Assembly (NCBI GenBank): GCA_031272185.1
Contig: JAISUG010000012.1
Coordinates: 1 to 32,520, forward strand
Source: Lachnospiraceae bacterium
Lineage (GTDB): Bacteria; Bacillota; Clostridia; Lachnospirales; Lachnospiraceae
Length of the DNA: 32,520 bases
Direction: 5' to 3'
A program made the translations under genes and the position numbers. The notes beneath the pieces are model-generated. The model searched no databases, was not told the DNA's origin, and was given only the letters and a program-made list of their open reading frames with translations. Each line of letters starts with the position of its first letter. Positions within the stretch are counted from its first letter, which is position 1. Positions 16,361 to 25,781 of this stretch are shown here, in pieces.

Positions 16361-16762
16361 ATGACCATGAGTGATCCGATTGCCGATATGCTCACGAGGA
16401 TCCGCAATGCGAATATGTCCAAGCATGATACGGTGGATGTCCCTTCCTCGAGGATGAAGGTGGCCATCGCCGAGATCCTGGTGAAAGAAGGGTATGTCCG
16501 CAAATATGATTTGGTGGACGCAGGCGCATTCAAGAACATCCGGCTCACGCTCAAATATGGCGCCAGCAAGAACGACCGTATCTTGACGGGGCTGAAGCGC
16601 ATCTCCAAACCGGGTCTGCGGGTGTACGCGAACTGCGAGGAACTGCCCAAGGTGCTGGGTGGGCTGGGCACGGCCATCATTTCCACGAACCAGGGCGTCG
16701 TAACGGACAAAGACGCGCGCAAGCTGGGCGTGGGCGGGGAGGTGCTGGCGTTCATCTGGTGA
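16361..16762 (+). CDS. rpsH: 30S ribosomal protein S8
   Basis: Primary 16S-binding protein of the 30S platform and, in E. coli, repressor of the spc operon. The 133-aa product begins [20 protein letters not shown] and ends [20 protein letters not shown] followed by VLAFIW, the canonical C-terminus. The ATG at 16361 is preferred to an in-frame ATG at 16337: AGGAGG (16347-16352) sits 8 bases before it and the family begins there. The spacers on both sides (167 and 197 bases) are unusually long for this operon. Confidence 0.97.
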   Translation: MTMSDPIADMLTRIRNANMSKHDTVDVPSSRMKVAIAEILVKEGYVRKYDLVDAGAFKNIRLTLKYGASKNDRILTGLKRISKPGLRVYANCEELPKVLGGLGTAIISTNQGVVTDKDARKLGVGGEVLAFIW

Positions 16763-16850
16763 TGGCGCGGGGCAAAAGCCAAGCCGGACCATGGGTGTGC
16801 CGGAATCGGTACATATGTTTGACCCGGTAGAGCAAAGCAAAGGCATGACC

Positions 16851-16892
16851 GGCCGCAGTGCATCCCCGCTTCGGGGTGGCGCACCGGCGGCC
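16851..16892 (+). promoter_or_regulatory. Strong composite stem-loop in the rpsH-rplF spacer
   Basis: Three stacked helices: GGCCGC (16851-16856) with GCGGCC (16887-16892), GTGC (16858-16861) with GCAC (16881-16884), and CCCCG (16864-16868) with CGGGG (16872-16876) closing a 3-base loop. No T tract follows, so it is unlikely to terminate. It could be a protein-binding or RNA-stability element in the spc mRNA. Confidence 0.5.
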
Positions 16893-16959
16893 AAAGACAA
16901 GAATCCAGAAAACGGCGAAGGCGCACACGCCTTTTCCGAAAATGCAAGGAGGTTAATGG

Positions 16960-17502
16960 ATGTCGCGTATAGGTAGGATGCCGGTGGTCGTACCGGCGGG
17001 CGTCACGGTGGACATCGCCGAGGGCAACGCACTCACCGTCAAGGGCCCCAAGGGCACATTGTCGAGGACGCTCCCCGTCGAGATGACACTCACCCAGGAG
17101 GCAGGGCAGATATTGGTCACCCGCCCCAACGACCTGAAGAAGATGAAGTCGCTGCACGGGCTGACCCGCACACTGGTCAACAACATGGTGGTGGGCGTCA
17201 CGAGCGGCTACGAAAAGGTGCTGGAAATCAACGGCGTGGGCTACAGGGCCCAGAAACAAGGCAAGAAACTCATCCTTTCGCTGGGGTACTCCCATCCGGT
17301 GGAGATGACCGACCCCGAGGGCCTGGAATCTGTGCTGGAAGGGCAGAACAAGATCACCATCAAAGGCATAGATAAAGAGAAGGTCGGCCAATACGCCGCC
17401 GATATCCGTGACAAGAGGCCGCCGGAACCCTACAAGGGCAAAGGCATCAAGTACGCCACGGAAACCATTCGGCGCAAAGTCGGCAAGACCGGCAAGAAAT
17501 AG
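16960..17502 (+). CDS. rplF: 50S ribosomal protein L6
   Basis: 50S protein near the factor-binding site and sarcin-ricin loop. The 180-aa product has the N-terminal [20 protein letters not shown], the duplicated L6 fold, [20 protein letters not shown] in the middle, and the C-terminal signature [27 protein letters not shown] (16946-16952) precedes the ATG by 7 bases. rplR starts 18 bases after its stop. Confidence 0.97.
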   Translation: MSRIGRMPVVVPAGVTVDIAEGNALTVKGPKGTLSRTLPVEMTLTQEAGQILVTRPNDLKKMKSLHGLTRTLVNNMVVGVTSGYEKVLEINGVGYRAQKQGKKLILSLGYSHPVEMTDPEGLESVLEGQNKITIKGIDKEKVGQYAADIRDKRPPEPYKGKGIKYATETIRRKVGKTGKK

Positions 17503-17520
17503 GGGAGGGGGTAAGCGAAC

Positions 17521-17889
17521 ATGGTGAGCAAGAAAACAAGAAGCGAAGTGCGCGTCAAAAAACACCTGCGAATCCGCAACCGTTTTGCCGGCACCACGCA
17601 GCGGCCCAGGCTGGCAGTGTTCCGCAGCAACCAACACATGTATGCCCAGATCATCGACGATTCCGTGGGGAACACGCTGGTTGCAGCCTCTACATTGGAA
17701 AAAGATGCCAAATCGCAGCTGGAAAAAACCTCGGACGTGGCTGCGGCGGCTTTCGTAGGCTCCCTCATCGCCAAACGCGCTTTGGAAAAAGGGATTGACA
17801 CGGTGGTATTTGACAGGGGCGGTTTCATATACCACGGCAAGGTCAAAGCGTTGGCGGAGGCGGCAAGGGAAGCCGGCCTCAAATTCTAA
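17521..17889 (+). CDS. rplR: 50S ribosomal protein L18
   Basis: 5S-rRNA-binding protein of the central protuberance. The 122-aa product has an Arg/Lys-rich N-terminus ([20 protein letters not shown], then [15 protein letters not shown]) and the family C-terminus [20 protein letters not shown] followed by EAGLKF. A GGGGAGGGGG site stands between rplF and its ATG. rpsE follows after 16 bases. Confidence 0.97.
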   Translation: MVSKKTRSEVRVKKHLRIRNRFAGTTQRPRLAVFRSNQHMYAQIIDDSVGNTLVAASTLEKDAKSQLEKTSDVAAAAFVGSLIAKRALEKGIDTVVFDRGGFIYHGKVKALAEAAREAGLKF

Positions 17890-17905
17890 GAGGGAGGGTG
17901 CAGGT

Positions 17906-18415
17906 ATGAAACGAACGATTATTGACCCCGGTCAATTCGAGCTGACTGACAAAGTGGTTAATGTAAAAAGGGTTTCCAAGACCGTCAAAGGCGGACGTAC
18001 CATGCGTTTCTCCGCGCTGGTGGTGGTGGGCAACGGGAACGGATATGTCGGGGCGGGCCTCGGCAAAGCGGGCGAAGTGGCGGAAGCCATCCGCAAAGGC
18101 AAAGAGGCCGCGGCCAAGAACCTGGTGAAGATCCCGGTGGACGAAAACAACAGCGTCCCCCATGACTTCATCGGCAAATTCGGCTCCGCCGCGGTGCTCC
18201 TCAAGCGCGCCCCGGAAGGCACGGGCATCATCGCCGGCGGCCCCGCCAGGAGTGTCTTGGAGCTGGCGGGCATCAAGAACATCCGCACCAAGTCCCTGGG
18301 GTCCAACAACAAGACCAATGTGGTCCTGGCCACCCTGGAAGGGCTTCTGAAGATCCGCACGCCCGAAGAAGTGGCGAAGATGCGGGGCAAGACAGTGGAA
18401 GAGATCCTGGGATAG
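17906..18415 (+). CDS. rpsE: 30S ribosomal protein S5
   Basis: 30S protein at the mRNA entry site, important for decoding fidelity. The 169-aa product has the N-terminal dsRNA-binding-like domain with [20 protein letters not shown] and the C-terminal domain with [20 protein letters not shown]. The start is the ATG at 17906 ([10 protein letters not shown]) after GAGGGAGGG. A longer in-frame opening from 17795 overlaps rplR and is not conserved. The spacer to rpmD is 85 bases. Confidence 0.96.
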   Translation: MKRTIIDPGQFELTDKVVNVKRVSKTVKGGRTMRFSALVVVGNGNGYVGAGLGKAGEVAEAIRKGKEAAAKNLVKIPVDENNSVPHDFIGKFGSAAVLLKRAPEGTGIIAGGPARSVLELAGIKNIRTKSLGSNNKTNVVLATLEGLLKIRTPEEVAKMRGKTVEEILG

Positions 18416-18500
18416 GGTGTCAGGCAGGCTATTGTAAGTTTCGGGGGCACGGCGCGAGCTTGTTTCTATGGGCGCCACCCTCGTCGGAAAAGAGGCAGAC

Positions 18501-18683
18501 ATGGCAGGGAAACTGAAAATCACGCTGGTCAAATCCACCATCGGCGCCATCCCCAAGCATCGTGCGACCGTGGCGGCGCTGGGGCTTAGGAAGCTCAACA
18601 AGACGGTGGAGATGCCGGACAATGAAGCCATCCGCGGCATGATTTGGCACGTGCGGCATTTGGTGAAAGTAGAAGAGATCTAG
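18501..18683 (+). CDS. rpmD: 50S ribosomal protein L30
   Basis: Small 50S protein; the bacterial short form is about 60 aa, and this is 60 aa ([20 protein letters not shown], then [20 protein letters not shown] and ending HLVKVEEI). I chose the ATG at 18501, with AGAGG a few bases upstream, over one at 18468, which would add an unconserved extension. It lies between rpsE and rplO as usual. Confidence 0.95.
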   Translation: MAGKLKITLVKSTIGAIPKHRATVAALGLRKLNKTVEMPDNEAIRGMIWHVRHLVKVEEI

Positions 18684-18713
18684 CAAGGCAGCAACAGACT
18701 AGGAGGTGCGTGG

Positions 18714-19154
18714 ATGGAATTGTCAAATCTGAGGCCTGCGGAAGGCTCGAAGCATAGCGACAGCTTCCGGCGCGGGCGGGGTCATGGCTCGGGCAACGGG
18801 AAGACGGCCGGCAAAGGCCACAAAGGACAAAAAGCCCGCTCTGGTGCGCCCAGGCCGGGTTTCGAGGGCGGCCAGATGCCCCTATACAGGCGCATCCCCA
18901 AGAGGGGATTCCACAACTACAACCACAAGGAGATCGTGGGTGTGAACGTGGAACGCCTGGAACGTTTCGAGGATGGCACCGAGGTGACGGTGGAGCTGCT
19001 GCTGGAAACCAGGGTCGTCCGACACAGGCGCGACGGGGTGAAGATCCTGGGCGACGGCAAGCTGACCAAGAAACTGACAGTCAAGGCAAATGCCTTCAGC
19101 GAGCGGGCGAAGGCGAAAATCGAGGCATTGGGCGGAACTTGCGAGGTGGTATGA
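18714..19154 (+). CDS. rplO: 50S ribosomal protein L15
   Basis: Late 50S assembly protein. The 146-aa product has [20 protein letters not shown] and the Gly/Lys-rich [20 protein letters not shown], followed by [20 protein letters not shown], diagnostic for L15. AGGAGGTG is 5 bases before the ATG. The TGA is one base before the secY ATG, so the two genes are probably translationally coupled. Confidence 0.97.
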   Translation: MELSNLRPAEGSKHSDSFRRGRGHGSGNGKTAGKGHKGQKARSGAPRPGFEGGQMPLYRRIPKRGFHNYNHKEIVGVNVERLERFEDGTEVTVELLLETRVVRHRRDGVKILGDGKLTKKLTVKANAFSERAKAKIEALGGTCEVV

Positions 19155-19155
19155 T

Positions 19156-20493
19156 ATGTGGAAAGCCCTTCTGAATGCACTTAAGGTACAGGACATCCGG
19201 AAGAAACTGATTTTCACCGGTCTCATGCTGGTCGTCATACGGTTCGGTTGCGAACTGCCGATTCCCGGCGTGGACACGAGCTATTTCAAGACATTGTTCG
19301 CAAACCAGACGACAGATGCGTTCAATTTCTTCAATGTGATGACGGGCGGGTCCTTCACGGCGATGAGTGTGTTCGCCCTGAGCATCACCCCCTACATCAC
19401 GTCGTCCATCATCATGCAGCTCATGACCATCGCCATCCCCAAACTGGAGGAGATGCAGAGGGAAGGCGAGGACGGCCGCAAGAAGATCGCGGAGATCACC
19501 CGCTATCTCACGGTGGGACTGGCGCTCATCGAGTCCACCGTCATGTCGGTGGGGTTCGGCGGGCAGGGGCTGCTCCTTAACTACAATGCCCAGAGCGTGG
19601 GCGGCAAGGTCGTCATGGTGGTCGTGGCGGTGGTGTCCATGACCGCAGGCAGCGCGCTGCTCATGTGGATCGGGGAGCGGATCACGGAACATGGCGTGGG
19701 CAACGGGATTTCAATCGTCCTGCTGTTCAACATCGTTTCGGGCGTCCCCAGCGACATCAGCAACATCTATGCCCGTTTCATGCAGAACAAATCCGTGGCC
19801 GTGGCCACTGTGGCGGCCATCGTCATCATCGCGGTGATATTCGCCATGGTGGTGTTCACCATCATACTCCAGGACGCGGAGCGCAGGATACCGGTGCAGT
19901 ACTCCAAGAAGATGCAGGGGCGCAGCATGGTGGGCGTGCAGTCATCCCACATCCCGCTGAAAGTCAACACCGGCGGCGTCATCCCGGTGATCTTCGCATC
20001 GTCGTTTTTGTCTTTCCCGGTGGTCATCAGCCAGTTCCTGAATGTGGACTATACCTCCGTCGGGGGGCACATCCTCCTGGCGCTGAACTCCTCCAACTGG
20101 TTCAAACCTGAGAGGCCGTGGTATTCCATCGGGCTTTTGCTCTATATCGTGCTGATCGTGCTGTTTGCGTATTTCTACACATCCATCACGTTCAACCCCC
20201 TGGAAATAGCCAACAACATGAAGAAACAGGCGGGCTTCATACCCGGCATCCGTCCGGGCAAGCCCACATCCGACTACTTGAACAAGATCCTGAACTACAT
20301 CGTTTTCATCGGTGCGGTGGGGCTGACCATCGTCTGCCTGATCCCCATCATCGTGTCGGGGCTGTTTTCCGTCAGCAACCTGTCTTTCATGGGCACCTCG
20401 CTGATCATCATTGTGGGCGTCATACTGGAGACCATCAAGGCGGTGGAGTCCCAGATGCTGGTGAGGAATTACAAGGGTTTCCTGAACAGCTAG
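19156..20493 (+). CDS. secY: Protein translocase subunit SecY
   Basis: Channel subunit of the SecYEG translocon in the cytoplasmic membrane. The 445-aa product starts MWKALLNALKVQDIRKKLIF and has the family motifs LPIPGVDTSYF, MSVFALSITPYITSSIIMQL, GERITEHGVGNGISIVLLFN, RRIPVQYSKKMQGRS and KQAGFIPGIRPGKPTSDYLN, with about ten membrane helices. The ATG at 19156 follows the rplO TGA; upstream in-frame ATGs lie inside rplO. The end of the gene (GGGTTTCCTGAACAG, 20475-20489) is copied at 20548-20562 in the spacer. Confidence 0.97.
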   Translation: MWKALLNALKVQDIRKKLIFTGLMLVVIRFGCELPIPGVDTSYFKTLFANQTTDAFNFFNVMTGGSFTAMSVFALSITPYITSSIIMQLMTIAIPKLEEMQREGEDGRKKIAEITRYLTVGLALIESTVMSVGFGGQGLLLNYNAQSVGGKVVMVVVAVVSMTAGSALLMWIGERITEHGVGNGISIVLLFNIVSGVPSDISNIYARFMQNKSVAVATVAAIVIIAVIFAMVVFTIILQDAERRIPVQYSKKMQGRSMVGVQSSHIPLKVNTGGVIPVIFASSFLSFPVVISQFLNVDYTSVGGHILLALNSSNWFKPERPWYSIGLLLYIVLIVLFAYFYTSITFNPLEIANNMKKQAGFIPGIRPGKPTSDYLNKILNYIVFIGAVGLTIVCLIPIIVSGLFSVSNLSFMGTSLIIIVGVILETIKAVESQMLVRNYKGFLNS

Positions 20494-20562
20494 CGCATAC
20501 CCGGCCGCGACGGGCTTGTGGTCTGCCAAGGCCGGCTTGGGATGCAGGGGTTTCCTGAACAG
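20475..20562. repeat. Short duplication of the secY 3' end
   Basis: The 15-mer GGGTTTCCTGAACAG ends secY (20475-20489) and recurs exactly at 20548-20562, 73 bases later. The sequence between and beyond the copies does not match. Confidence 0.6.
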
Positions 20563-20597
20563 TTGGTGGTTAGCGGATATTTGAGGGTGGTGACGAT

Positions 20598-21239
20598 ATG
20601 AAGATTATTATGCTGGGTCCCCCCGGTGCGGGCAAAGGCACCCAGGCCAAACGCATCGCAGGGTTTTATGGCATTCCGCACATTTCCACGGGGGACATCT
20701 TCCGGGCCAACCTGAAAGGCGGGACGCCCCTGGGGATGGAAGCCAAGAAATACATGGACCAAGGTTTGCTGGTGCCGGACGACGTGACTGTAGCCATGCT
20801 GCTGAAACGGCTGGAAGAGCCGGACTGCGCGAAGGGGTTCGTGCTGGACGGGTTCCCCCGCACCATCCCACAGGCCGAAAGCCTGAAGGAAGCGCTGGCC
20901 GCCAGCGGCAAACACATCGACTTCGCGATAAACGTGGATGTGCCGGACGAGGTCATCATCGACAGGATGGGCGGGCGCCGGGCGTGCGTTTCCTGCGGCT
21001 CCACATACCACATTGCCTACAGCCCCCCCAAAACCGAAGGGCGCTGCGACGTCTGCGGGGAGGCCCTGATACAGCGCGACGACGACAAACCCGAGACCGT
21101 AGGCAAGCGGCTGGATGTGTACCACGAGCAGACACACCCCCTCATCGAGTATTACGAGAAAGATGACGTGCTGGACAACGTGGACGGCACGCGGCCCATG
21201 GACGAGGTATTCGACCACATCATAGAGTTGCTTTCCTGA
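20598..21239 (+). CDS. adk: Adenylate kinase, zinc-LID type
   Basis: Catalyses ATP + AMP = 2 ADP in the cytoplasm. The 213-aa product has the P-loop GPPGAGKGT (7-15), the AMP-binding segment STGDIFR (30-36), and LDGFPRT (83-89). The long LID carries four cysteines, Cys130, 133, 150 and 153 (Cys-x2-Cys twice), the zinc-stabilised form common in Gram-positives. The ATG at 20598 follows GAGGGTGG (20583-20590). Its place between secY and map is the classical arrangement. Confidence 0.97.
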   Translation: MKIIMLGPPGAGKGTQAKRIAGFYGIPHISTGDIFRANLKGGTPLGMEAKKYMDQGLLVPDDVTVAMLLKRLEEPDCAKGFVLDGFPRTIPQAESLKEALAASGKHIDFAINVDVPDEVIIDRMGGRRACVSCGSTYHIAYSPPKTEGRCDVCGEALIQRDDDKPETVGKRLDVYHEQTHPLIEYYEKDDVLDNVDGTRPMDEVFDHIIELLS

Positions 21240-21264
21240 CAGCCGTGACGGTGCGGGGCCGGCC

Positions 21265-21358
21265 CAGACGGCTGCATCGGCTGCGGGGCAAGGGGCTGGC
21301 GCCCTTTCGCACCCTACTGTGCGAGACCCCCAGACGGCTTGCATCGGCTGTAGGGATG
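21265..21358. repeat. Duplicated segment in the adk-map spacer
   Basis: CAGACGGCTGCATCGGCTG (from 21265) is repeated, with one inserted T, from 21331 (CAGACGGCTTGCATCGGCTG), about 66 bases later. No gene or promoter is evident in this 174-base spacer. Confidence 0.7.
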
Positions 21359-21413
21359 CATCGGTGGTTCCAAGGTGACTGTTTCGGGACGGGCTTGGTT
21401 CATAGGAGAGAGT

Positions 21414-22208
21414 ATGTCGGTGACGATCAAGTCCGAAAGGGAGATAAGCCTCATGCGCAGGGCGGGGGAGATACTGGCCGAAACCCATGTGCAGTTGGCC
21501 AAGGCCCTGAGGGCGGGGATGACGACCTGGGAGATAGACCGGCTGGGCGAGGAGATCATACGCAGCTATGGGTGCATCCCTTCATTCAAGGACTACGACG
21601 GATACCCCGCATCGATTTGCGTTTCCGTGAATGACGAAGTGGTGCACGGGATCCCGAGCAAACAGCGGTTCCTAAAAGACGGCGACATAGTGAGCCTGGA
21701 TGCGGGCGTGATCTACAAGGGCTACCATTCCGACGCCGCCAGGACCTATGGGATCGGGGAGATATCCCAGGAGGCCCGCCGTTTGATACAGGTCACCCGG
21801 GAGTGCTTCTACGTCGGTATCAAACATGCGCTGGTGGGGAACCGCCTGGGCGAAGTGTCGGCGGCCATCCAGGACTATGCGGAGGGGCACGGTTACGGGG
21901 TGGTGCGGGATCTGACGGGCCATGGCATCGGGACCCAGCTGCATGAAGACCCCCAGATACCGAACTTCGCCACGAAGAAAAAGGGCATAAGGCTCCAGGA
22001 GGGCATGACATTGGCCATCGAGCCGATGATCAACATGGGGCGCAGCGACGTGTGCTGGCTGGACGACGACTGGACCTGCGTGACAGAGGATGGGTCTTTG
22101 TCGGCGCACTACGAGAACACCATCCTGATCCGCAAGGACGGCCCGGAGATCCTGAGCCTCCCCGCCGAGGAGAGCGCAGGGTGGTATGCCCAGGCTGTGG
22201 GTGCGTGA
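21414..22208 (+). CDS. map: Methionine aminopeptidase, type I
   Basis: Removes the N-terminal methionine from new proteins. In the 264-aa product the five metal ligands of the family are visible: Asp96 and Asp107 (LDAGVIYKGYHSDAARTY), His170 (LTGHGIGTQLHEDP), Glu203 (AIEPMINMG) and Glu234 (LSAHYENTI), plus His79 in VVHGIP. The ATG at 21414 (MSVTIKSERE) is just after AGGAGAG; an in-frame ATG at 21375 would add a 13-residue unconserved extension. A 102-base spacer separates it from infA. No KOW-domain gene, sometimes found here in Clostridia, lies between them. Confidence 0.96.
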   Translation: MSVTIKSEREISLMRRAGEILAETHVQLAKALRAGMTTWEIDRLGEEIIRSYGCIPSFKDYDGYPASICVSVNDEVVHGIPSKQRFLKDGDIVSLDAGVIYKGYHSDAARTYGIGEISQEARRLIQVTRECFYVGIKHALVGNRLGEVSAAIQDYAEGHGYGVVRDLTGHGIGTQLHEDPQIPNFATKKKGIRLQEGMTLAIEPMINMGRSDVCWLDDDWTCVTEDGSLSAHYENTILIRKDGPEILSLPAEESAGWYAQAVGA

Positions 22209-22310
22209 TGGTGACGCGGGGTATAGGTGAAACGCATTGTGCCGTCCGGTGCAGGCCGCGAAGACCGGTTCAGGATATAAGGTATGAAAGGTGAAATGAG
22301 GTGAAATTGC

Positions 22311-22529
22311 GTGTCAAAGACGGATGTGATTGAGATCGAGGGCATTGTGACGGAGAAACTCCCCAATGCGATGTTTCAGGTCAAACTGGAAAACGGGCAT
22401 CAGGTGCTGGCGCATATCAGCGGGAAGCTGCGCATGAACTACATCAAAATCCTGCCCGGGGACAAAGTCACGATGGAACTGTCCCCCTACGACCTGTCCA
22501 AAGGCAGGATCATCTGGCGCGACAAGTAA
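22311..22529 (+). CDS. infA: Translation initiation factor IF-1
   Basis: OB-fold factor that binds the 30S A site during initiation. The 72-aa product starts at GTG (22311): [20 protein letters not shown], then [20 protein letters not shown] and [20 protein letters not shown], ending [15 protein letters not shown] (22298-22303) precedes the start. The 200-base spacer after it contains a strong promoter for the alpha-operon genes. Confidence 0.97.
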   Translation: MSKTDVIEIEGIVTEKLPNAMFQVKLENGHQVLAHISGKLRMNYIKILPGDKVTMELSPYDLSKGRIIWRDK

Positions 22530-22650
22530 GACATCCCATGGGGTATGTGCCGCCCCGCAAAGAGTTATTCGGTCATTTGCTTCACGTCCCGGCCACGGGG
22601 TGACCTGTAACGGTTCCAAGAGGATTATCGCGGATCGGAGCAAAAAATGC

Positions 22651-22679
22651 TTGCATTTTCTGTCGCGGTCTGCTATAAT
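22651..22679 (+). promoter_or_regulatory. Strong internal promoter upstream of rpmJ
   Basis: TTGCAT (22651-22656), exactly 17 bases, TATAAT (22674-22679), with the -35 in TGCTTGCAT as at the S10 promoter (8756). It lies about 50 bases before rpmJ, so the alpha operon (rpmJ onward) probably has its own transcription start. Confidence 0.75.
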
Positions 22680-22729
22680 GCTATAGCAACTTTGCCCAGA
22701 ACCCCCAATCATGGAAAGGAGGGGTCACT

Positions 22730-22843
22730 ATGAAAGTCCGTTCATCGGTAAAAGCCATTTGCGAGAAATGCAAGATCATCAAACGAAAAGGCCGGATCCG
22801 GGTCATTTGCGAGAACCCGAAGCACAAGCAGAGGCAGGGATGA
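22730..22843 (+). CDS. rpmJ: 50S ribosomal protein L36
   Basis: Smallest 50S protein, 37 aa, beginning [20 protein letters not shown] and continuing [17 protein letters not shown]. The zinc ligands Cys11, Cys14, Cys27 and His32 are present, so it is the zinc-binding form. AAGGAGGGG (22716-22724) is 5 bases before the ATG. It stands between infA and rpsM, as expected. Confidence 0.97.
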   Translation: MKVRSSVKAICEKCKIIKRKGRIRVICENPKHKQRQG

Positions 22844-22987
22844 TCGTTTCGCCCCATGCGCTGCGGGCCGCAACCGACCGGTTCCACGGGACGGGTGCAT
22901 GATTCTATCATAGGAAAGTTATGGCCATTGTCGCACATTCGCGGTTGGTCATGGTGGTTGTTTACAACATAAGGAGGTTGTGACAGG

Positions 22988-23356
22988 ATGGCTCGTATTT
23001 CAGGCGTTGATTTGCCAAGGGAAAAGCGCGTGGAGATTGGTCTGACATATATTTACGGGATCGGGCGGACCAGTTCCAACCGCATTTTGAAGGATGCGGG
23101 GGTGAACCCTGACACCCGTGTCAAGGATCTGTCCGACGATGATGTGCGCAAGATTTCCACCGTCATCGCAGATACCCAGGTAGTGGAGGGTGAGTTGCGG
23201 CGCGAAGTCGCCATGAACATCAAGCGGCTCCAGGAGATCGGGTGCTATCGCGGGATCCGGCACAGGAAAGGCCTGCCGGTGAGGGGCCAGAAGACCAAGA
23301 CCAACGCCCGCACCCGCAAAGGCCCGCGCAAGACCGTGGCAAATAAAAAGAAATAG
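22988..23356 (+). CDS. rpsM: 30S ribosomal protein S13
   Basis: 30S head protein bridging to the 50S (bridges B1a/B1b). The 122-aa product starts [20 protein letters not shown] and contains [20 protein letters not shown] and the tail [20 protein letters not shown] followed by [21 protein letters not shown] (22971-22977) is about 10 bases before the ATG. The 93-base spacer to rpsK holds only a weak ribosome binding site. Confidence 0.97.
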   Translation: MARISGVDLPREKRVEIGLTYIYGIGRTSSNRILKDAGVNPDTRVKDLSDDDVRKISTVIADTQVVEGELRREVAMNIKRLQEIGCYRGIRHRKGLPVRGQKTKTNARTRKGPRKTVANKKK

Positions 23357-23449
23357 CAGCGGGGGAGCGGTGCGTCCTGTCGTGTTGCTTGGGGTTGCAA
23401 GTTCGTTTTGTATTGTACGCTCATAGGGTGAGAAAGTAGGTTAGTTTAA

Positions 23450-23854
23450 ATGGCGAAAAAGGTGACTGCCGCCACGAAAAAGGTGGCGAAGAAACGAGTC
23501 AAGAAAAACGTTGAACGCGGGCAGGCGCATATCCAGAGCTCTTTCAACAACACTATCGTGACGTTGACGGATACGGCGGGGAACGCCCTTTCTTGGGCGA
23601 GCGCCGGCGGCCTGGGCTTCAGAGGTTCAAGGAAATCTACTCCCTACGCGGCCCAGATGGCTGCGGAAACTGCCACGAAAGCGGCTTTGGTGCACGGCCT
23701 GAAATCAGTGGACGTGATGGTCAAGGGTCCGGGGAGCGGGCGCGAGGCGGCGATACGCGCGCTGTCGGCCAGCGGCCTGGAAGTGACGAGCATCAAAGAC
23801 GTGACGCCGGTGCCGCACAATGGATGCCGCCCACCGAAACGCCGGAGGGTATAG
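23450..23854 (+). CDS. rpsK: 30S ribosomal protein S11
   Basis: 30S platform protein at the mRNA exit. The 134-aa product has a Lys-rich N-terminus ([20 protein letters not shown]), [40 protein letters not shown] and the C-terminal [15 protein letters not shown]. The ribosome binding site is weak (AGTAGG), unlike the neighbours, which suggests coupling or lower initiation. The spacer to rpsD is 131 bases and holds a GC-rich self-complementary stretch. Confidence 0.97.
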   Translation: MAKKVTAATKKVAKKRVKKNVERGQAHIQSSFNNTIVTLTDTAGNALSWASAGGLGFRGSRKSTPYAAQMAAETATKAALVHGLKSVDVMVKGPGSGREAAIRALSASGLEVTSIKDVTPVPHNGCRPPKRRRV

Positions 23855-23985
23855 CGGCTGGCGGATCAGGGGAGGTAACCGGGTGGTGCATGTTCTGGGG
23901 CCGGTGCCCCGGATGTACCGGCGGGGCCACAAAGCCCGCCCCGGCAAGTTTGACGGGTCGCAGATGACCCACTGGAGGACAAAAA

Positions 23986-24579
23986 GTGGCAGTTAACAGA
24001 GTTCCTGTATTGAAGAGGTGCAGAGCCCTCGGGATCGAGCCGATGTATTTGGGCATCGACAAAAAATCCAACCGCGAGTTGAAAAAGGGCAACAAAAAAG
24101 TCAGCGAATACGGCCTGCAGATGCGCGAAAAGCAAAAAGCGAAGTTCATCTACGGCGTCCTGGAAAAACCGTTCCGCAACTATTTCGCGAAGGCCAAGAA
24201 GATGGAAGGCACGGTGGGCACCAACCTGATGGTCCTGCTGGAGCGCCGCCTGGACAATGTCATATTCCGTCTCGGGTTCGCCAGGACACGCAGGGAGGCC
24301 CGTCAGATAGTCGGGCACCGCCACGTGGTGGTGAACGGCAAGCGGGTGCAGATCCCGTCGTTCTTGGTCCGCATGGGCGACGTGGTGGAGATCAAGGAGA
24401 AAGTCAGGGGTTCCCAGCGCTACAAAGACATCGCCGAATCCACCGGGGGGCGCATCGTGCCCAACTGGCTGGAGTCCGATCTGGAAAACTGGAAAGGCGT
24501 GGTCAAAGAGCTTCCCACCAGGGACGTCATAGACGTGCCGGTCAATGAGATGCTGATCGTCGAGCTCTATTCCAAGTAA
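23986..24579 (+). CDS. rpsD: 30S ribosomal protein S4
   Basis: Primary 16S-binding assembly protein and, in many bacteria, translational repressor of the alpha operon. The 197-aa product starts from GTG (23986) with AVNRVPVLKRCRALGIEPMY. The S4 domain is visible as LERRLDNVIFRLGFARTRRE and QIVGHRHVVVNGKRVQIPSF. Only one cysteine is in the N-terminal region, so this is the Cys-poor (non-zinc) variant. CTGGAGG lies about 8 bases before the GTG. Confidence 0.97.
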   Translation: MAVNRVPVLKRCRALGIEPMYLGIDKKSNRELKKGNKKVSEYGLQMREKQKAKFIYGVLEKPFRNYFAKAKKMEGTVGTNLMVLLERRLDNVIFRLGFARTRREARQIVGHRHVVVNGKRVQIPSFLVRMGDVVEIKEKVRGSQRYKDIAESTGGRIVPNWLESDLENWKGVVKELPTRDVIDVPVNEMLIVELYSK

Positions 24580-24624
24580 CACAATCGATCGCAAAACGAA
24601 GGAAACCCAAAAGGAGGGCTATTC

Positions 24625-25584
24625 GTGTTCGATTTTGAAAAACCCAATATAGAAATCGCAGAGATCTCCGATGACAAGAAATATGGGAGGTTTGTCGTCG
24701 AACCGCTGGAAAGAGGGTATGGGACCACGCTGGGGAACTCCTTGCGCAGGATCATGCTGTCCTCCCTGCCGGGCGTGGCGGTGAGCCAGGTGAAGATCGA
24801 CGGCACCCTGCAGGAATTTACTTCCATCCCCGGCATAAAAGAAGACGTGACGGAAATCATCATGAACATAAAGAGCCTGTCCATCAAGAGCAATTCCGAT
24901 GCGATGGAGCCCAAGATCGCCTACATAGAGTATGAGGGCGAGGGGGTTATCACCGGTGCGGACGTGCAGGTGGACCAGGATTTGGAAATCGTGAACCCTG
25001 ACCAGGTGATAGCGACCCTGTCCGGCGGGCGGGATTCCAAGTTCTTCATGGAACTGACCATCACCAAGGGGCGCGGGTACGTCAGCTCCGACAAAAACAA
25101 GGGCGAAGACCTGCCCATAGGTGTGATTGCGGTGGATTCCATATACACGCCGGTGGAACGGGTCAACATGACAGTGGAGAACACCCGCGTCGGGCAGATC
25201 ACGGACTACGACAAACTGACATTGGACGTATACACCAACGGCACGCTGGCTCCTGACGAGGCGGTGAGCCTGGCGGCGAAGGTGCTCAGCGAGCACCTGA
25301 ACCTGTTCATAGACTTGTCCGAAAACGCCAAGACCGCCGAGGTCATGATCGAGAAGCCGGACGACGAAAAAGTCCATGTCCTGGAGATGAACATCGACGA
25401 ACTGGAGCTTTCCGTGCGTTCGTACAACTGCCTGAAGCGCGCGGGCATCAACACCGTGGAAGAGCTGTGCAACAAGACCCCCGAAGACATGATGAAAGTG
25501 CGCAACCTTGGACGCAAGTCATTGGAAGAGGTCTTGGCGAAACTGAAAGAGCTGGGGCTGCAGCTGAACCCCAACGAGGAATGA
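24625..25584 (+). CDS. rpoA: DNA-directed RNA polymerase subunit alpha
   Basis: Dimerises to scaffold RNA polymerase assembly; the C-terminal domain binds UP elements and activators. The 319-aa product has the N-terminal domain ([20 protein letters not shown], then [12 protein letters not shown]) to about residue 230. An acidic linker follows, then the helix-hairpin-helix C-terminal domain with [20 protein letters not shown] and [20 protein letters not shown]. Translation starts at GTG (24625), 6 bases after AAGGAGGG. The 197-base spacer to rplQ carries a 35-bp duplication. Confidence 0.97.
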   Translation: MFDFEKPNIEIAEISDDKKYGRFVVEPLERGYGTTLGNSLRRIMLSSLPGVAVSQVKIDGTLQEFTSIPGIKEDVTEIIMNIKSLSIKSNSDAMEPKIAYIEYEGEGVITGADVQVDQDLEIVNPDQVIATLSGGRDSKFFMELTITKGRGYVSSDKNKGEDLPIGVIAVDSIYTPVERVNMTVENTRVGQITDYDKLTLDVYTNGTLAPDEAVSLAAKVLSEHLNLFIDLSENAKTAEVMIEKPDDEKVHVLEMNIDELELSVRSYNCLKRAGINTVEELCNKTPEDMMKVRNLGRKSLEEVLAKLKELGLQLNPNEE

Positions 25585-25662
25585 TATCATGTATGCTGCC
25601 GGTAAGACCGTAGGCGCGGCGGCAGTTCCCATGATGCGGGGGATGTGTCTTTTCGGAGGGAC

Positions 25663-25732
25663 CTTCATGTCGCCGCTGTGGCGCAAAGGGGCGGGGTCTT
25701 CATGTCGCCGCCGTGGCGCAAAGGGGGCGGGG
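25663..25732. repeat. 35-bp tandem duplication in the rpoA-rplQ spacer
   Basis: CTTCATGTCGCCGCTGTGGC (from 25663) and CTTCATGTCGCCGCCGTGGC (from 25698) both continue GCAAAGGGGCGGGG with at most one added G. The period is 35 bp. No hairpin with a T tract and no promoter is evident. Confidence 0.88.
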
Positions 25733-25781
25733 CCGAGATCATCCCGGCCGGTCGTGGGAATCGTAGAATGAGAGGTGTGAA

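Noticed and set aside
16264..17835. 523-aa minus-strand open frame across rpsH, rplF and rplR
   Set aside because: It lies opposite three certain ribosomal genes and a repeat-filled spacer, and has no recognisable domain or ribosome binding site.
23884..23994. Small GTG-initiated open frame before rpsD
   Set aside because: 36 codons, overlaps the rpsD start, no recognised product. The GC-rich self-complementary sequence there could equally be an S4 leader, but I could not draw a convincing structure.
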